Assembly: GCF_009830105.1 (NCBI RefSeq) | Contig: NZ_WURB01000001.1 | Location: forward strand, 434,001 to 498,000 | Direction: 5' to 3' | Length of the DNA stretch: 64,000 nucleotides | From: Microvirga makkahensis | GTDB lineage: Bacteria > Pseudomonadota > Alphaproteobacteria > Rhizobiales > Beijerinckiaceae | Shown here: piece by piece, positions 63,303 through 64,000 of the stretch | How the letters are laid out: every line of letters begins with the position of its first letter | Position numbering within the stretch: the first letter of the stretch is position 1 | Made by a program: the position numbers and the translations under genes | The notes under the pieces: model-generated | Seen by the model: only the letters and a program-made list of their open reading frames with translations | The model's database searches: none | Told to the model about the DNA's origin: nothing

Positions 63303-64000
63303 ATGACCTTTCCCCTCACCCGCCGCATGGCCCTTAGCCTGTTCGCAGGAGCCACCCTGCTCTCTCAGGCTGCCGTCGCGCAGCCCTATCCCAGCCATGT
63401 GATCAAAATGGTCGTGCCCTATCCGGCGGGTGGTCCGACGGACGTGATCGCCCGCATCGTGGCGGAGGAAATGGGCAAGGATCTCGGGCAGAACGTGATT
63501 GTCGAGAACCTGGCGGGCGCCTCCGGCGCCATTGGCACCCGCGCCGTCGCCCGGGCGGAGCCCGACGGCTACACCATCGTGTTCGGGAACAATCAGACCC
63601 ACGGGAACAATATGTTCCTGCTGAAAGACCCCGGCTATGACGCCGTGAAGGACTTCGCTCCCCTCGCGGGCGCAGGTGCCTTCGAGCACGTCTTCGTGGT
63701 GAAGAACGACCTGCCGGTAAAATCGATTCCGGATCTCATCGAACTCGCCAAGAAGGATCCGGGCAAGCTCAATTACGGCTCGACGGGCGCCGGCTCCGGC
63801 TCGCATCTGGCGACCGAACTCTTCATGACCCGCACAGGCATCAAGATGACCCATGTGCCCTTCCGCGGCGCGGCGCCCCTCGTGACGGAGCTCATGGCCG
63901 GGCGCATCGACGTGTCGAACTCGACCCTGCCGAGCGTGCTCGCGCAGTTCCAGGCCGGTCAGATGCGCGCCATCGGCATTGCGAGCCCGCAGCGCAACCC
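63303..64000 (+). CDS. TctC/Bug-type tricarboxylate transporter binding protein (partial)
   Basis: The gene runs off the window after 232 codons. An ATG at 63303 has AGGAGG about 9 bases upstream. Residues 1-27 form a signal peptide (RRMALSLFAGATLLSQAAVA). The mature protein shows IKMVVPYPAGGPTDVIARIV, ENLAGASGAIGTRAVARAEP, DGYTIVFGN and THVPFRGAAPLVTELMAGRI, all typical of Bug/TctC periplasmic binding proteins that capture carboxylates. Transporter subunits TctA/TctB or an unlinked partner would be needed; these are not in view. Confidence 0.93.
   Translation, partial: MTFPLTRRMALSLFAGATLLSQAAVAQPYPSHVIKMVVPYPAGGPTDVIARIVAEEMGKDLGQNVIVENLAGASGAIGTRAVARAEPDGYTIVFGNNQTHGNNMFLLKDPGYDAVKDFAPLAGAGAFEHVFVVKNDLPVKSIPDLIELAKKDPGKLNYGSTGAGSGSHLATELFMTRTGIKMTHVPFRGAAPLVTELMAGRIDVSNSTLPSVLAQFQAGQMRAIGIASPQRN

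Overview
This is a GC-rich chromosomal segment from an alphaproteobacterium, most likely a member of the Rhizobiales close to Methylobacteriaceae/Microvirga. The basis is gene content and order seen in the sequence: rpoD next to dnaG, a GatB/YqeY gene beside carA, carB followed by greA, a DnaG whose zinc ligands are mostly replaced, and a DUF992 protein. The genus is an inference; no 16S gene is present.

Layout. 1-9.3 kb: loosely packed accessory genes (site-2 protease, GlsB-like membrane protein, HAD phosphatase, VOC protein, a decayed DUF6398 gene, an N-methyl amino acid oxidase, htpG behind a heat-shock-like promoter, a luciferase-like oxidoreductase). 9.7-23.4 kb: a CAT-anticodon tRNA, a class III nucleotide cyclase, two Fe(II)/2-oxoglutarate-type oxygenases, a frameshifted cluster encoding a conserved periplasmic protein and a MauG-cupredoxin fusion, ada, an Fsr-like exporter, a secreted CAP/RTX protein, a beta-lactamase-fold hydrolase, lrgAB and an MgtC/DUF4010 membrane protein. 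23.4-41.6 kb: core housekeeping genes (rpoD, dnaG, yqeY, carA, carB, greA) mixed with regulators and small enzymes. 56-64 kb: LysR regulator, acyl-CoA synthetase, an EF-G-like GTPase without the catalytic His, DUF992, aspartate aminotransferase and the start of a TctC-type binding protein.

The most unusual part is 42.8-55.8 kb. An ELM1-family gene is followed by a thioredoxin reductase remnant (42812-43213) that keeps the N-terminus and a piece of the C-terminal domain but lacks the middle. A complete trxB comes next (43257-44261). About 11 kb further on, just before a LysR gene, lies a 46-codon piece (55637-55777) that continues TrxB almost exactly where the first remnant stops. I infer that an internally deleted trxB was split by about 12.5 kb of DNA carrying an intact trxB and accessory genes.

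That insert holds a decayed dsbD-dsbA chimera, a decayed ChaC-type gamma-glutamylcyclotransferase, a MalY-like C-S lyase, an MFS transporter and a TTC38-like TPR protein behind a divergent AraC regulator with paired direct repeats, a PNPOx protein, an SDR lacking the YxxxK pair with a divergent LysR, a second type I methionine aminopeptidase, and an XRE regulator fragment. Thiol chemistry recurs (TrxB, DsbD, DsbA, ChaC, MalY), but much of it is broken, so the region looks like an old, eroding island rather than a working system. No integrase, transposase, CRISPR array, rRNA gene or replication origin was recognised.
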